Shown: in pieces, positions 26,115 through 34,749 of the stretch
Position numbering within the stretch: the first letter of the stretch is position 1
How the letters are laid out: the number at the start of each line of letters is the position of its first letter
NCBI GenBank assembly: GCA_020024635.1
Contig: JAHHTL010000023.1
Location: 1-35,657 of the forward strand
Source of the DNA: Ruminococcus sp.
GTDB taxonomy: Bacteria > Bacillota > Clostridia > Lachnospirales > Lachnospiraceae
Direction of reading: 5' to 3'
DNA length: 35,657 bases
Notes under the pieces: generated by a model
Told to the model about the DNA's origin: nothing
What the model saw: only the letters and a program-made list of their open reading frames with translations
The model's database searches: none
Position numbers and translations under genes: made by a program

Positions 26115-27473
26115 ATGAAATATGTTGAGGAAAAAGCGAAAAAGATTCCTGTTTTAGATGAAGTAGATGTACTAGTGGCAGGAGGGGGACCAGCAGGAAT
26201 TGCAGCTGCAATTGCAGCGTCAAGAGCAGGAGCCAAAACAATGTTGTTGGAGAGATATGGGTGTTTTGGAGGTGTACTAAGTCAAGTAGGAGTGGAAGGA
26301 TTCGCTTGGTATAGACATGAAAACACAGTAGAGGCTGGTGGAATTGCATTCGAATTTGAGGAAGAGGCTCTTAAAATTGGAGGTGCAACTCCGGAATGTC
26401 AGTCAGATAGTCAAGCTCTTGATGCAGAAATGTTCAAATGTGTTGCTGATAAAATGCTAGTTGAATCAGGAGTGACACCATTGCTTCATAGTTTTGTTTC
26501 AGAAACAATTGTAGAAGACGATAAAATTACTGGTGTAATCATCGAGAGTAAATCAGGTAGACAGGCTATTCTAGCCCAAAGAGTTATTGATTGTACAGGG
26601 GATGGAGATGTTGCTGCGTTAGCAGGAGCACCATATACAAAAAGGGAATGCTTGTGTAGTGTGACACCGTTATTTAACTGTCGCGGTGTAGATAAAAAAG
26701 AATTTCTTGAATATATAAACGAAGATTTAAAACCTACTTACTCGGATTGGAGAGGTGAGTGGGAGATGCAAACCAATGGAAAAGAAGATCAAATGTTTAG
26801 TCCATACCTTGTAGCACCTTTCAGAAAAGCAATAGAAGAAGGGAGTTTAGAGAAAGAGGACCACATTGATTATGGTGGATCTTACAGTACTGTTTCAGAT
26901 GAAGGGGAGGTATTACAATTAAATGCAGTATTTATTTCAGGAGTAGATCCAACAGATGTGAAGAGTCTGACAAAGGCAGAAATAGATGGAAGAAAAGCTG
27001 TTTTAAAAGCAATTTCAGCGTTGCGTTCCTATGTACCAGGATTTGAAAAAGCCAGATTAAGAAATTTTGGAATGACTATGGGAACAAGAGAAGCAAGGCA
27101 AATTGATGGGTTGTATAAAATGACAAAGGAAGATGTTAGAAATCAAGCTAGATTTTATGATTCTATAGGCATTTTCCCAGAGTTTATAGATGGAAATGGA
27201 ACCTTATGGTTACCAACCACAGGTCGATACTATCAAATTCCATTAAGGGCACTTGTACCGAAAAAAATTGATAATTTGCTAGTGGCAGGAAGAGCGATTT
27301 CTGGAGAAATTGATGCACATGCATCTTTTAGAAATATGAGTTGTTGCGTAATGACAGGACAAGGGGCAGGGGTAGCGGCTGCAGTTTCAGTAAGTGATAA
27401 TTGTTCCATAAAGGAAGTAAACATCAAAAAGGTACAAAAAGAATTGGAAAAACAAAATGTAAGAGTATTTTAG
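26115..27473 (+). CDS. FAD-dependent oxidoreductase (FAD_oxidored family), copy A
   Basis: A 452-residue flavoprotein. The N-terminal dinucleotide fold has VLVAGGGPAGIAAA (GGGPAG at 23-28) and a downstream acidic end in LLERYGCFGG. A second FAD motif is VIDCTGDGDVAALAG. The C-terminal part RALVPKKIDNLLVAGR with a final GQGAGVAAA is typical of the FAD_oxidored/succinate dehydrogenase-like flavoprotein group. No membrane anchor, iron-sulfur motif or signal peptide is seen, so the electron acceptor is unknown. It shares clear similarity with the other flavoprotein of this operon (from 30445). Family members act on varied substrates and none can be assigned here. Position directly before gldA suggests a step in the same pathway. 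Confidence 0.85.
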   Translation: MKYVEEKAKKIPVLDEVDVLVAGGGPAGIAAAIAASRAGAKTMLLERYGCFGGVLSQVGVEGFAWYRHENTVEAGGIAFEFEEEALKIGGATPECQSDSQALDAEMFKCVADKMLVESGVTPLLHSFVSETIVEDDKITGVIIESKSGRQAILAQRVIDCTGDGDVAALAGAPYTKRECLCSVTPLFNCRGVDKKEFLEYINEDLKPTYSDWRGEWEMQTNGKEDQMFSPYLVAPFRKAIEEGSLEKEDHIDYGGSYSTVSDEGEVLQLNAVFISGVDPTDVKSLTKAEIDGRKAVLKAISALRSYVPGFEKARLRNFGMTMGTREARQIDGLYKMTKEDVRNQARFYDSIGIFPEFIDGNGTLWLPTTGRYYQIPLRALVPKKIDNLLVAGRAISGEIDAHASFRNMSCCVMTGQGAGVAAAVSVSDNCSIKEVNIKKVQKELEKQNVRVF

Positions 27474-27510
27474 CGTTAAAACATAAAAAATATTTGTAGG
27501 AGGAAAAGAT

Positions 27511-28647
27511 ATGAGAAAAGCATTTATTTGTCCAACAAAATATGTACAGGGAGAAAATGAAATTTTAAATTTAGGATATTTTGTAAAGACATTTGGAAAA
27601 AAAGCATTGTTAATTGGACATAAAGATGATGTTGAACGTGTGCGAAACAAACTTAATGCAACAGCAGAAAAATTTGATATTGAGTTTGTAGAGGGTGGTT
27701 TCAGTGGACAGTGTTCAAGAACAGAAGTGGCACGTTTACAAAAATTGGCTGTAGAAACAAAATGTGATTGCACAGTGGGACTTGGCGGTGGAAAAGCTTT
27801 GGATACATCAAAATGTGTGGCAGAAGGAGATTCGCTTATTATTGTACCAACAATTGCAGCAACAGATGCTCCAACAAGTCATTCGGCTGTATTGTATGAA
27901 GAAAATGGAAATTTTGATGATTATGCTTATTTTAAACAAAGTCCAAGTGTAATTTTAATTGATACAACAGTTATCGCAGCAGCACCTACAAGATTTCTTG
28001 TATCAGGTATGGGAGATGCTTTGGCTACATATTTTGAAACACGTGCAACAAGAAGAGCTTTTGCGAATGTAAATGCAGGACTTCCTTGTGGAGCAAGAGA
28101 AGGATGCTGCGAAAAGGCAAAAGGAACAAATGCATCATTCATACTTGCAAAGCTTTGTTATGAGATGTTACTAGAAGATGGTTTAAAAGCAAAAGCTGCA
28201 TGTGATAAAAATGTAGTGACACCAGCTTTAGAAAATATTATAGAAACAAACATTTTGCTATCAGGACTAGGATTTGAAAGCGGTGGATTAGCTGCTGCAC
28301 ATGCAATTTATGATGGGTTTACTATTTTGGATGGAACACATAAATATTTTCATGGTGAACAGGTGGCGTTTGGAACGTTATGTCAACTTGTTCTTGAAAA
28401 TGCCCCAAAAGAAGAAATGGAGGAAGTACTGGAATTTTGCTATAAATTAGGACTTCCGATGTGTTTTAGAGACATTGGAGTTGAAGATTACACATATGCG
28501 GATATGATGAAAGTAGCTGAAAAAGCTTGTATTCCAGAAGAGTCTATTCATTCTATGCCGTTCCCAATCACAGTAGAAAATGTTGCTTCGGCTATGATGA
28601 CAGCAGATTTGATCGGAAAAGAATACAAAGCAAAAAAACAAGTATAG
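27511..28647 (+). CDS. gldA: Glycerol dehydrogenase-family protein (GldA)
   Basis: A 378-residue metal-dependent group III alcohol dehydrogenase. Typical members oxidise glycerol to dihydroxyacetone with NAD. The nucleotide motif GLGGGKALDTSK and VPTIAATDAPTS are intact, and the zinc ligands correspond to D169 (SGMGDALAT), H264 (AAAHAIYDG) and H281 (YFHGEQVA). Between the first two ligands it is about a dozen residues longer than the Bacillus enzyme as I recall it, with a small loop containing C193, C199 and C200. TAGGAGG precedes the ATG. The next gene is the DhaK-DhaL kinase, so the pair would convert a glycerol-like polyol to a hydroxyketone phosphate. The true substrate could be a glycerol analogue. 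Confidence 0.9.
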   Translation: MRKAFICPTKYVQGENEILNLGYFVKTFGKKALLIGHKDDVERVRNKLNATAEKFDIEFVEGGFSGQCSRTEVARLQKLAVETKCDCTVGLGGGKALDTSKCVAEGDSLIIVPTIAATDAPTSHSAVLYEENGNFDDYAYFKQSPSVILIDTTVIAAAPTRFLVSGMGDALATYFETRATRRAFANVNAGLPCGAREGCCEKAKGTNASFILAKLCYEMLLEDGLKAKAACDKNVVTPALENIIETNILLSGLGFESGGLAAAHAIYDGFTILDGTHKYFHGEQVAFGTLCQLVLENAPKEEMEEVLEFCYKLGLPMCFRDIGVEDYTYADMMKVAEKACIPEESIHSMPFPITVENVASAMMTADLIGKEYKAKKQV

Positions 28648-28670
28648 TGTGCAAAAGGAGAGTAGTACCA

Positions 28671-30431
28671 ATGAAGAAAATCATTAATAAATCAGAAACT
28701 TTTGTACCTGAAATGTGCAATGGAATTGCAATGGCACACCCCGAGATAGAATTTATTCCCAAATACAAGATTATTAAGAAAAAAGTCATTAACAAGAAAA
28801 AAGTAAGTTTGATTAGCGGTGGAGGAAGTGGTCATGAACCTGCACATGCGGGATTTGTTGGAAAAGGCATGTTAGATGCCGCTGTTTGCGGAGATGTGTT
28901 TGCGTCTCCGTCACAAATTCAAGTTTATCAGGCAATCAAAAATACTGCTTCCGAAAAAGGAACGCTTCTAATTATAAAAAATTATAGTGGAGATATGATG
29001 AACTTTAAAAATGCAGCGTATTTAGCTGAAGAGGATGGTATTAAAGTTGATTATATTAAAGTTGATGATGATATTGCTGTTCAAGATAGCTTATATACAG
29101 TAGGAAGAAGAGGAGTCGCTGGTACAGTTTTTGTACATAAGATCGCAGGTGCAGCAGCTGAGGAGGGAAGAGGTCTAGAGGAAGTAAAACAAGTTGCACA
29201 AAAAACTGCGGATAATGTTCGTAGTATAGGGTTTGCTTTTACTTCCTGCACGGTACCCGCTAAAGGATCTCCAACTTTTGAAATTGCTGATGATGAAATG
29301 GAATATGGGGTTGGAATTCATGGAGAACCGGGAATCCAACGAGAAAAGGTTGTGTCAGCAGATGAACTTGCAGACAGAATGGTAGTAGCACTTTTAGAAG
29401 AGCTTAAAATAAGTAATAATTCAAAAGAAGAAATTGCACTTTTGATAAATGGATTTGGAGGAACTCCTTTACAGGAATTATATCTATTTAATAATTCAGT
29501 TAGAAAAAAATTGCATGAAAAAAAGATAAAAGTTGTAGCGGTATTTGTAGGAAACTATATGACAAGTATTGATATGGCAGGAGCATCTGTTTCAATCCTT
29601 AAGCTGGATGATGAATTAAAATGGTTGCTGACATGCGAATCTGAGGCTCCAGGATTTAAAGTTGGAAAATACAGAGAGCCTGCAAAATATGTAGAAGTGA
29701 AGTTACCAGATGAAGAGGATCAGAATGTTTCTTTTAAAGTGGAGACCGACCGCAGTTATGCCAAAATCGAAAAAGATAGAATCACTATAAATAATATGAT
29801 GTACATTGTAGATAAAATGAGCGAAAGTATCATACGAAATGAAGTTTCATTTTGTGAGTTAGACTCACATGCAGGAGATGGTGATTTTGGAATGAGCGTT
29901 GCGAAAGGGTTTAGGCAACTCAAAAGAGAGTGGAAAGAAATTGTAGCAGAGGAAAATATGACAATAGGATCGTTCCTTGATAAGTGCTCTCTTATCATCA
30001 TGGAACATTGTGGTGGTGCGTCAGGACCGATATGGGGATCTGCATTTCGTGCAGCTGCAAAATATGTGGGAGAAAAATATGAGATAAATAAATCCCAATT
30101 TGCTGAAATGATGCAAGCAGCTGTAAAAGGAATTCAAACGACAGGAGAGCGTTCTTTTGGAAGAGGAGCGGTTGTAGGAGACAAAACTTTGATCGATGCG
30201 CTTGTTCCTTGTGCAGATAGTTGGTCAGAAAATGCGAATGAGCGAAGTGTGAAGGCATTGTTTGTTTCTGGAGCTGAGGCGGCTCGAGAAGGTGCAAAGG
30301 CGACAGAGAAAATTGTAGCGCGCATGGGAAGAGCAGGAACGGTCGGTGAACGAAGTATAGGTTATCCGGATGCTGGAGCGTTTGGATTAGGTGTAGTGTT
30401 TACAGAAATATCAAGTTGCTTGTATGAATAG
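28671..30431 (+). CDS. dhaK: ATP-type dihydroxyacetone kinase (fused DhaK-DhaL)
   Basis: A 586-residue single-chain kinase like that of Citrobacter, using ATP rather than the PTS. The DhaK half (about 1-330) has GGGSGHEPAHAG with H55, YSGDMMNF with D108, and GIHGEPG with H217, the histidine that binds dihydroxyacetone covalently. The DhaL half (about 375-586) has the metal-binding aspartates D398, D403 and D405 in a DSHAGDGDFG segment, then GGASGPIWGSAF and GAVVGDKTLIDAL. I use ATG 28671 behind AAAAGGAG; longer in-frame starts lie within gldA. It would phosphorylate the ketone made by the preceding dehydrogenase to a triose phosphate for glycolysis. Related kinases act on erythrulose and other hydroxyketones, so the substrate is inferred. 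Confidence 0.92.
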   Translation: MKKIINKSETFVPEMCNGIAMAHPEIEFIPKYKIIKKKVINKKKVSLISGGGSGHEPAHAGFVGKGMLDAAVCGDVFASPSQIQVYQAIKNTASEKGTLLIIKNYSGDMMNFKNAAYLAEEDGIKVDYIKVDDDIAVQDSLYTVGRRGVAGTVFVHKIAGAAAEEGRGLEEVKQVAQKTADNVRSIGFAFTSCTVPAKGSPTFEIADDEMEYGVGIHGEPGIQREKVVSADELADRMVVALLEELKISNNSKEEIALLINGFGGTPLQELYLFNNSVRKKLHEKKIKVVAVFVGNYMTSIDMAGASVSILKLDDELKWLLTCESEAPGFKVGKYREPAKYVEVKLPDEEDQNVSFKVETDRSYAKIEKDRITINNMMYIVDKMSESIIRNEVSFCELDSHAGDGDFGMSVAKGFRQLKREWKEIVAEENMTIGSFLDKCSLIIMEHCGGASGPIWGSAFRAAAKYVGEKYEINKSQFAEMMQAAVKGIQTTGERSFGRGAVVGDKTLIDALVPCADSWSENANERSVKALFVSGAEAAREGAKATEKIVARMGRAGTVGERSIGYPDAGAFGLGVVFTEISSCLYE

Positions 30432-30444
30432 AAGGAGAAATTCT

Positions 30445-31743
30445 ATGAATGGTTCAAAAGAAACATATAATGCAGATATCGTGGTATTTGGTGCAGGACC
30501 AGCAGGGCTTGCAGCAGCTTGGCAAGCTGGTATGTCTGGTAAGAGAGTATGCCTTATAGAAGTACAAGATAGAATTGGAGGAGTGATGGGATCTTGTCCA
30601 GGGATGATGCTTGGTGCAGGATACCCAACAGGTCAAAGTGTGGGAGGTTTTTTTGAAGAATTTGTTCAAAGAATGTACAAACATATCCCTCCAGTTGCTG
30701 AGAGAAGAACATGTAGTTTAGAAAATTTTGGAGATGAAGTCGTTTATAAACATGAGTATGCAGATTTGATCCTTTATGAAATGTTAAAGGAAGCACATGT
30801 AGAGATTTTTCTAAATACAATAACATCTCAGGTAAATGTGAATAGTGATAAAATTGTTTCTGTTGAAGTGGTAATGATTAATAAAACAATGGAGATTAAG
30901 TCAGGTATTTATATTGATTGTACTGGCAATGGAGAGATTGCATACCGAGCAGGCGTAAAGAGCCAAAAAGGAAATGAAGAGGGATTGATGATGGGGGCAT
31001 CATTAACATTCTTTATGGAGCAGGTTGATTGTGAGAAAGTTTTTTCAAATTCTGAAGCGCCATATTTTGAGGCATATGCGGAAGAAGGAATAAAAAAACA
31101 ACAATTACATCAATCAATTCCTCAAATTTATATGCTTCCTGCATATAAAAAAAACACAGTATTTGTCAACACGGTTACAGTTACAGGAATCGATGGTACA
31201 GATAGTCAAAGTATATTGGAAGGTACAATTATAGCCAAAAAACGTGTGCTTGAGCTTGCAGAATTTTTAATTCAAAATGTTCCTGGATTTGAAAATAGTT
31301 GGTTATCAACTATAGGACAAGCTGTGGGCATTCGAGAGACAAGAAAACTTGAAGGAATGTATACGATTACATATGATGATATATTCAATGGAGTGAAGTT
31401 TGAAGATGGTATAGTCGCTTGTGATAATCCATTGGATGAAGTGTTTAGGGATGAAAAAACAACACATTATTCCCATGAAGCTGCTCTAAGCAGTGGGTAT
31501 TATACCATTCCAGTAAGAGCATTAATTCCGAAAAAGATTAAAAACTTACTTTTTGCGGGAAGATGCATTTCTGTAGACAGTAAAGCATTCGCATCTGTCA
31601 GAGGAATGCCTCAGTGTATGCTCATGGGTCAAAGTGTTGCATTGGTAGCAAATATGGCTTTACAAGAGAAAATTCCAGTTCAGAAAGTAGATGTAAAAAA
31701 CGTGTCTTTAAAGATGAAAGAACTGGGAGTATGGGGCATATGA
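30445..31743 (+). CDS. FAD-dependent oxidoreductase (FAD_oxidored family), copy B
   Basis: A 432-residue flavoprotein paralogous to the one from 26115. It has FGAGPAGLAAA (GAGPAG at 16-21), IDCTGNGEIAYRAG, GIRETRKLEGMY, and the C-terminal IPVRALIPKKIKNLLFAGRC and a final GQSVALVAN. The first copy reads TREARQIDGLY and IPLRALVPKKIDNLLVAGRA at the matching places. ATG 30445 is preceded by AGAAGGAGA; an ATG at 30424 is in frame but overlaps the kinase and lies before that ribosome binding site. Two diverged paralogues around gldA-dhaK suggest either two successive oxidations or two related substrates. No redox partner gene is visible. Confidence 0.83.
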   Translation: MNGSKETYNADIVVFGAGPAGLAAAWQAGMSGKRVCLIEVQDRIGGVMGSCPGMMLGAGYPTGQSVGGFFEEFVQRMYKHIPPVAERRTCSLENFGDEVVYKHEYADLILYEMLKEAHVEIFLNTITSQVNVNSDKIVSVEVVMINKTMEIKSGIYIDCTGNGEIAYRAGVKSQKGNEEGLMMGASLTFFMEQVDCEKVFSNSEAPYFEAYAEEGIKKQQLHQSIPQIYMLPAYKKNTVFVNTVTVTGIDGTDSQSILEGTIIAKKRVLELAEFLIQNVPGFENSWLSTIGQAVGIRETRKLEGMYTITYDDIFNGVKFEDGIVACDNPLDEVFRDEKTTHYSHEAALSSGYYTIPVRALIPKKIKNLLFAGRCISVDSKAFASVRGMPQCMLMGQSVALVANMALQEKIPVQKVDVKNVSLKMKELGVWGI

Positions 31744-31765
31744 GAATGTGTAGAGGAGAAAAGCT

Positions 31766-33040
31766 ATGGAGAAAACTTCTAAGATAAAAAAATTTTTAAT
31801 ATTAGTTGTATGTGGGATTGCAGGAAGTGCGATTTATAGATTACCATTTTTAAGAGAAACATATTATGAAGCTATGAAACAGGCGATTGGTGCCACTAAC
31901 GCACAATTAGGTATGCTTATGAGTGCCTATGGGATTGTGAATTTTATCTTATATTTGCCGGGAGGATGGGCAGCAGACAAATTTTCAGCCAGAGGATTAA
32001 TGACATTTTCGTTGATTTCAACCGGAATTTCTGGATTTTATTTTGCAACATTTCCGCCATTTCCAATTGTACTTTTATTACATGCATTGTGGGCAATTAC
32101 AACTGTATTTACATTTTGGGCGGCATGTATCCGTGTGGTCAAAGAACTTGGTACAAGTGAAGAACAAGGTAAGTTGTTTGGATATTGGTATCTGGGAAAA
32201 GGTTTGACAGCAATGATCCTTGGGTTTATTACAGTACCGTTATTTGCAAAATTTGGAGAAGGGGTTACAGGATTACGAGCAACCATTATCTTTTATTCTG
32301 TGGTTTGTGTTATTACAGGTGTTTTGACGTGGATACTTATTCCATCCAAAAAACCGGTTGTTGATAAGAATGGGACAGAAGAAAATGCATTTAAATTTAG
32401 CGATATGTTTGTTGTATTTAAGATGCCAGCAGTTTGGATTGCTGGACTTGCATCATTCTGTATGTGGAGTATTTACATTGGATTTGGGTATGTCACTCCA
32501 TATTTAACGGATATTTTCAAGATGGGAGAATCACAAGTTGCAATAGCAAGTATTTTGAGAGCGTATGTTTTATTTGCGCTAGGTGGACTTTTAGGTGGAA
32601 AAATTGCAGATAAATGTAAAACTAAGTCTATTTTTATGGTATATTCTTTTGTGGGAATGATTGCATTTACGTTTATTTATATGGTGATTCCAGGAAAGAG
32701 CAGTATGATGATTTTAGCATTAGCAAACATGGTAGCTTTAGGAGCATTTGTTTATTGTGCAAATGCGGTGTTCTTTTCGTTGATTGATGAAACAGGAGTT
32801 CCTGCAAAAGTAACAGGAACAGCAGCAGGACTTATTTCACTATGTGCTTATTTCCCGGATATTTATCTGTATATCGTTCTTGGTAAAGCAATTGATAAGA
32901 ATCCTGGAATCATGGGATATAGATACGTATTTATTTTCATGATAGTATGTGCGGTAATTGGCTTGATTGCATCTTTAGTTCTTCACAAGATGACAATAAA
33001 AAGAAAAGTAAACGAAGCAAAAATGATTGAAACAGCATAA
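31766..33040 (+). CDS. Major facilitator superfamily transporter
   Basis: A 424-residue membrane protein with about 12 hydrophobic segments. The N-terminal half has LGMLMSAYGIVNF and PGGWAADKFSARG, a form of the MFS loop 2-3 signature, and EEQGKLFGYWYLGKG. I associate this pattern with the sugar-phosphate/organic anion porter branch (GlpT, UhpC, YihN types), but the substrate is not determinable. GAGGAG lies 9 nt before the ATG. It is the last gene before a hairpin and is 22 nt from the flavoprotein gene, so it belongs to the operon. A likely role is uptake of the island's substrate or export of a product. Confidence 0.85.
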   Translation: MEKTSKIKKFLILVVCGIAGSAIYRLPFLRETYYEAMKQAIGATNAQLGMLMSAYGIVNFILYLPGGWAADKFSARGLMTFSLISTGISGFYFATFPPFPIVLLLHALWAITTVFTFWAACIRVVKELGTSEEQGKLFGYWYLGKGLTAMILGFITVPLFAKFGEGVTGLRATIIFYSVVCVITGVLTWILIPSKKPVVDKNGTEENAFKFSDMFVVFKMPAVWIAGLASFCMWSIYIGFGYVTPYLTDIFKMGESQVAIASILRAYVLFALGGLLGGKIADKCKTKSIFMVYSFVGMIAFTFIYMVIPGKSSMMILALANMVALGAFVYCANAVFFSLIDETGVPAKVTGTAAGLISLCAYFPDIYLYIVLGKAIDKNPGIMGYRYVFIFMIVCAVIGLIASLVLHKMTIKRKVNEAKMIETA

Positions 33041-33051
33041 GGAAAGTTGGA

Positions 33052-33088
33052 GACCAGATTCTTAAAAATAGTAGGAATCTGGTTTTTA
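33052..33088 (+). terminator. Moderate intrinsic terminator or attenuator between MFS and BCCT genes
   Basis: ACCAGATTC (33053-33061) pairs with GAATCTGGT (33075-33083); three inner pairs can lengthen the stem to about 12. Only five T follow (33083-33087), partly within the stem, before an A-run. No separate promoter is visible between it and the BCCT gene, so partial read-through is likely and the hairpin would lower expression of the downstream genes. Confidence 0.65.
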
Positions 33089-33104
33089 AAAAAGGGGTGA
33101 AATT

Positions 33105-34631
33105 TTGAACGAATTAAAAAAAGGTAATTTAGAGAAAGGCATAATTATAGCAACAATAGTAGTTATCACTATGTTTGCTGTAGCGATGTTCTTTGTACCT
33201 CAAACAACAGTAGAATCCATTTCCTTTCTGTTTGATCATATGATTAGCTTTTTAGGACCACTTTTTCAAGTCGTTTTTTTTGCTACATTTATTTATGCAA
33301 TTTATCTAGGAATTGGAAAATATGGAAACATAAAGTTAGGCGATGTAAAACCTAGTTATTCTATGTTCAGTTATGTAAGTATGATGCTTCTTGCATCACT
33401 TGCATCAGCTGCATTGTATTGGTCATTTACGGAATGGGCTTATTATTATCAGGCACCAGGATTAGGAATGGTACCTTTTTCGTCTGAAGCTATGGAGGCG
33501 TCATTGGGATATCAATTCTTTCATTGGGGAATGACAAATCAATCAGTGTATGCAGTAATGGGAATAGCGATTGCCTATGCGGTATATGTAAAAAAAGTAG
33601 GATCTTTTCAGACGAGTGTTACGTGTTGTGCCATGCTAGGAGAAAAGGTCAAACCTGGAAAAAAGAAGTGGATAGGAAAGATTATAGATTTTTGTGCCGT
33701 TTTTGCTATATTAGGTGGGATTAGTTCTTCTTTAGGTCTTGCGGTTCCACTGGCAACAGCTGGCATTCGAAAAATGACGGGATTGGAAGTGACCCCACTT
33801 ATGCAGATAGGGGTTTTGGTTGTAATAACAGCTGTATATACGATTATGTCATATGTTGGTATAGAGAGGGGAATGAAACTAGTTAGTAATACAACAACCA
33901 TTATATGTGTATTATTTTTATTATATGTGTTTCTAGTAGGTCCAACATCATTTATATTGAAAAACGTGGTTAATTCATTTGGGTATATGCTTCAGAATAT
34001 TCAAAGAATGAGTTTATTTACAGATCCAATTCAAAATTCGGGATTTCCAGAAACATGGACAATCTATTTTGAAGCGTTTTATTTAAATTATGTAGCCATG
34101 ATGGGTATTTTTATTGCAAAAATATCAAAAGGTAGAACTATAAGAGAGGTAACAATAGCGACAATTCTTGGGATTTCAGTAGGTGGCTGGATTTTGTTTG
34201 GAATTAATGGGAGTTATTCTATTAAAATGAGTCTAGATCATACACTTAATGTTGTAGCTTTAGTAAATTCAGGAGTTGGAGAAGTGGCGATATATAATAT
34301 ACTCGATACGTTACCGTTAGGAAAATACTTTTTACCGATTGTTATGTTAATTTTGATTGTAGGATTTGTAGCACCATCATTAGACTCGGCATCACTTGCA
34401 CTTGCAGAAACTGTAACAAAAAAAGAAAAACCTAAAAGAGGAATTAGACTTTTTTGGTGTATATTGTTAGCAGTTATACCAATGACAATTATTTTAACAG
34501 GAAGTGACTTTACAGCAATAAAGGAATTATCCATAATTATCTCCGCACCATTTCTTTTGATTCTGTGCGGAATTGAGATTGGACTTGCTAAATGGTTACG
34601 TAATGATTGGAAACAAAATAAAAAATTTTAG
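33105..34631 (+). CDS. BCCT-family transporter, CaiT-like, with altered Trp box
   Basis: A 508-residue transporter of the betaine/choline/carnitine family with about 12 membrane segments. Parts such as EWAYYYQAPGLGM, FFHWGMTNQSVYA and ISKGRTIREV recall the carnitine transporter CaiT. At TM8, where family members have FYWAWW and a further W, this protein has E323, F325, Y326 and Y329 after FPETWTIYF. The cation-binding tryptophans are therefore replaced, and the substrate is probably not a typical quaternary ammonium compound. Translation appears to start at TTG 33105, six bases after AAGGGGTG (33092-33099); the next ATG would remove the N-terminal region and part of the first helix. It lies between a hairpin and the IclR gene. 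Confidence 0.85.
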   Translation: MNELKKGNLEKGIIIATIVVITMFAVAMFFVPQTTVESISFLFDHMISFLGPLFQVVFFATFIYAIYLGIGKYGNIKLGDVKPSYSMFSYVSMMLLASLASAALYWSFTEWAYYYQAPGLGMVPFSSEAMEASLGYQFFHWGMTNQSVYAVMGIAIAYAVYVKKVGSFQTSVTCCAMLGEKVKPGKKKWIGKIIDFCAVFAILGGISSSLGLAVPLATAGIRKMTGLEVTPLMQIGVLVVITAVYTIMSYVGIERGMKLVSNTTTIICVLFLLYVFLVGPTSFILKNVVNSFGYMLQNIQRMSLFTDPIQNSGFPETWTIYFEAFYLNYVAMMGIFIAKISKGRTIREVTIATILGISVGGWILFGINGSYSIKMSLDHTLNVVALVNSGVGEVAIYNILDTLPLGKYFLPIVMLILIVGFVAPSLDSASLALAETVTKKEKPKRGIRLFWCILLAVIPMTIILTGSDFTAIKELSIIISAPFLLILCGIEIGLAKWLRNDWKQNKKF

Positions 34632-34655
34632 GTGTGATGGAAATGTGTTAATATA

Positions 34656-34736
34656 TTGAATATATTATGCAAACATGATATTCTATTTATAAATATTATA
34701 TGCTATTTTAAATATAATGTTAAATATTCAAAATAG
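34656..34736 (+). promoter_or_regulatory. Tandem putative promoters and inverted repeat before the IclR gene
   Basis: Promoter 1: TTGAAT at 34656-34661, 17 nt, TATTCT at 34679-34684 with TG at 34676-34677; its 12-mer ATGATATTCTAT (34675-34686) is identical to that of the dehydrogenase operon. Promoter 2: extended -10 TGCTATTTT at 34701-34709, within a 13-mer identical to that before the permease gene, but with a poor -35. CTATTTT (34703-34709) and AAAATAG (34730-34736) form an inverted repeat ending at the ribosome binding site, which suggests autoregulation. Confidence 0.5.
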
Positions 34737-34749
34737 AAGGATTATTATT

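Noticed and set aside
28527..28670. Possible 48-residue N-terminal extension of the dihydroxyacetone kinase
   Set aside because: It overlaps the end of gldA, has no homology to DhaK, and a good ribosome binding site precedes ATG 28671.
34717..34749. Earlier in-frame ATG for the IclR gene
   Set aside because: It would place the ribosome binding site and an operator-like repeat inside the coding region; AGAAGGA fits ATG 34750.
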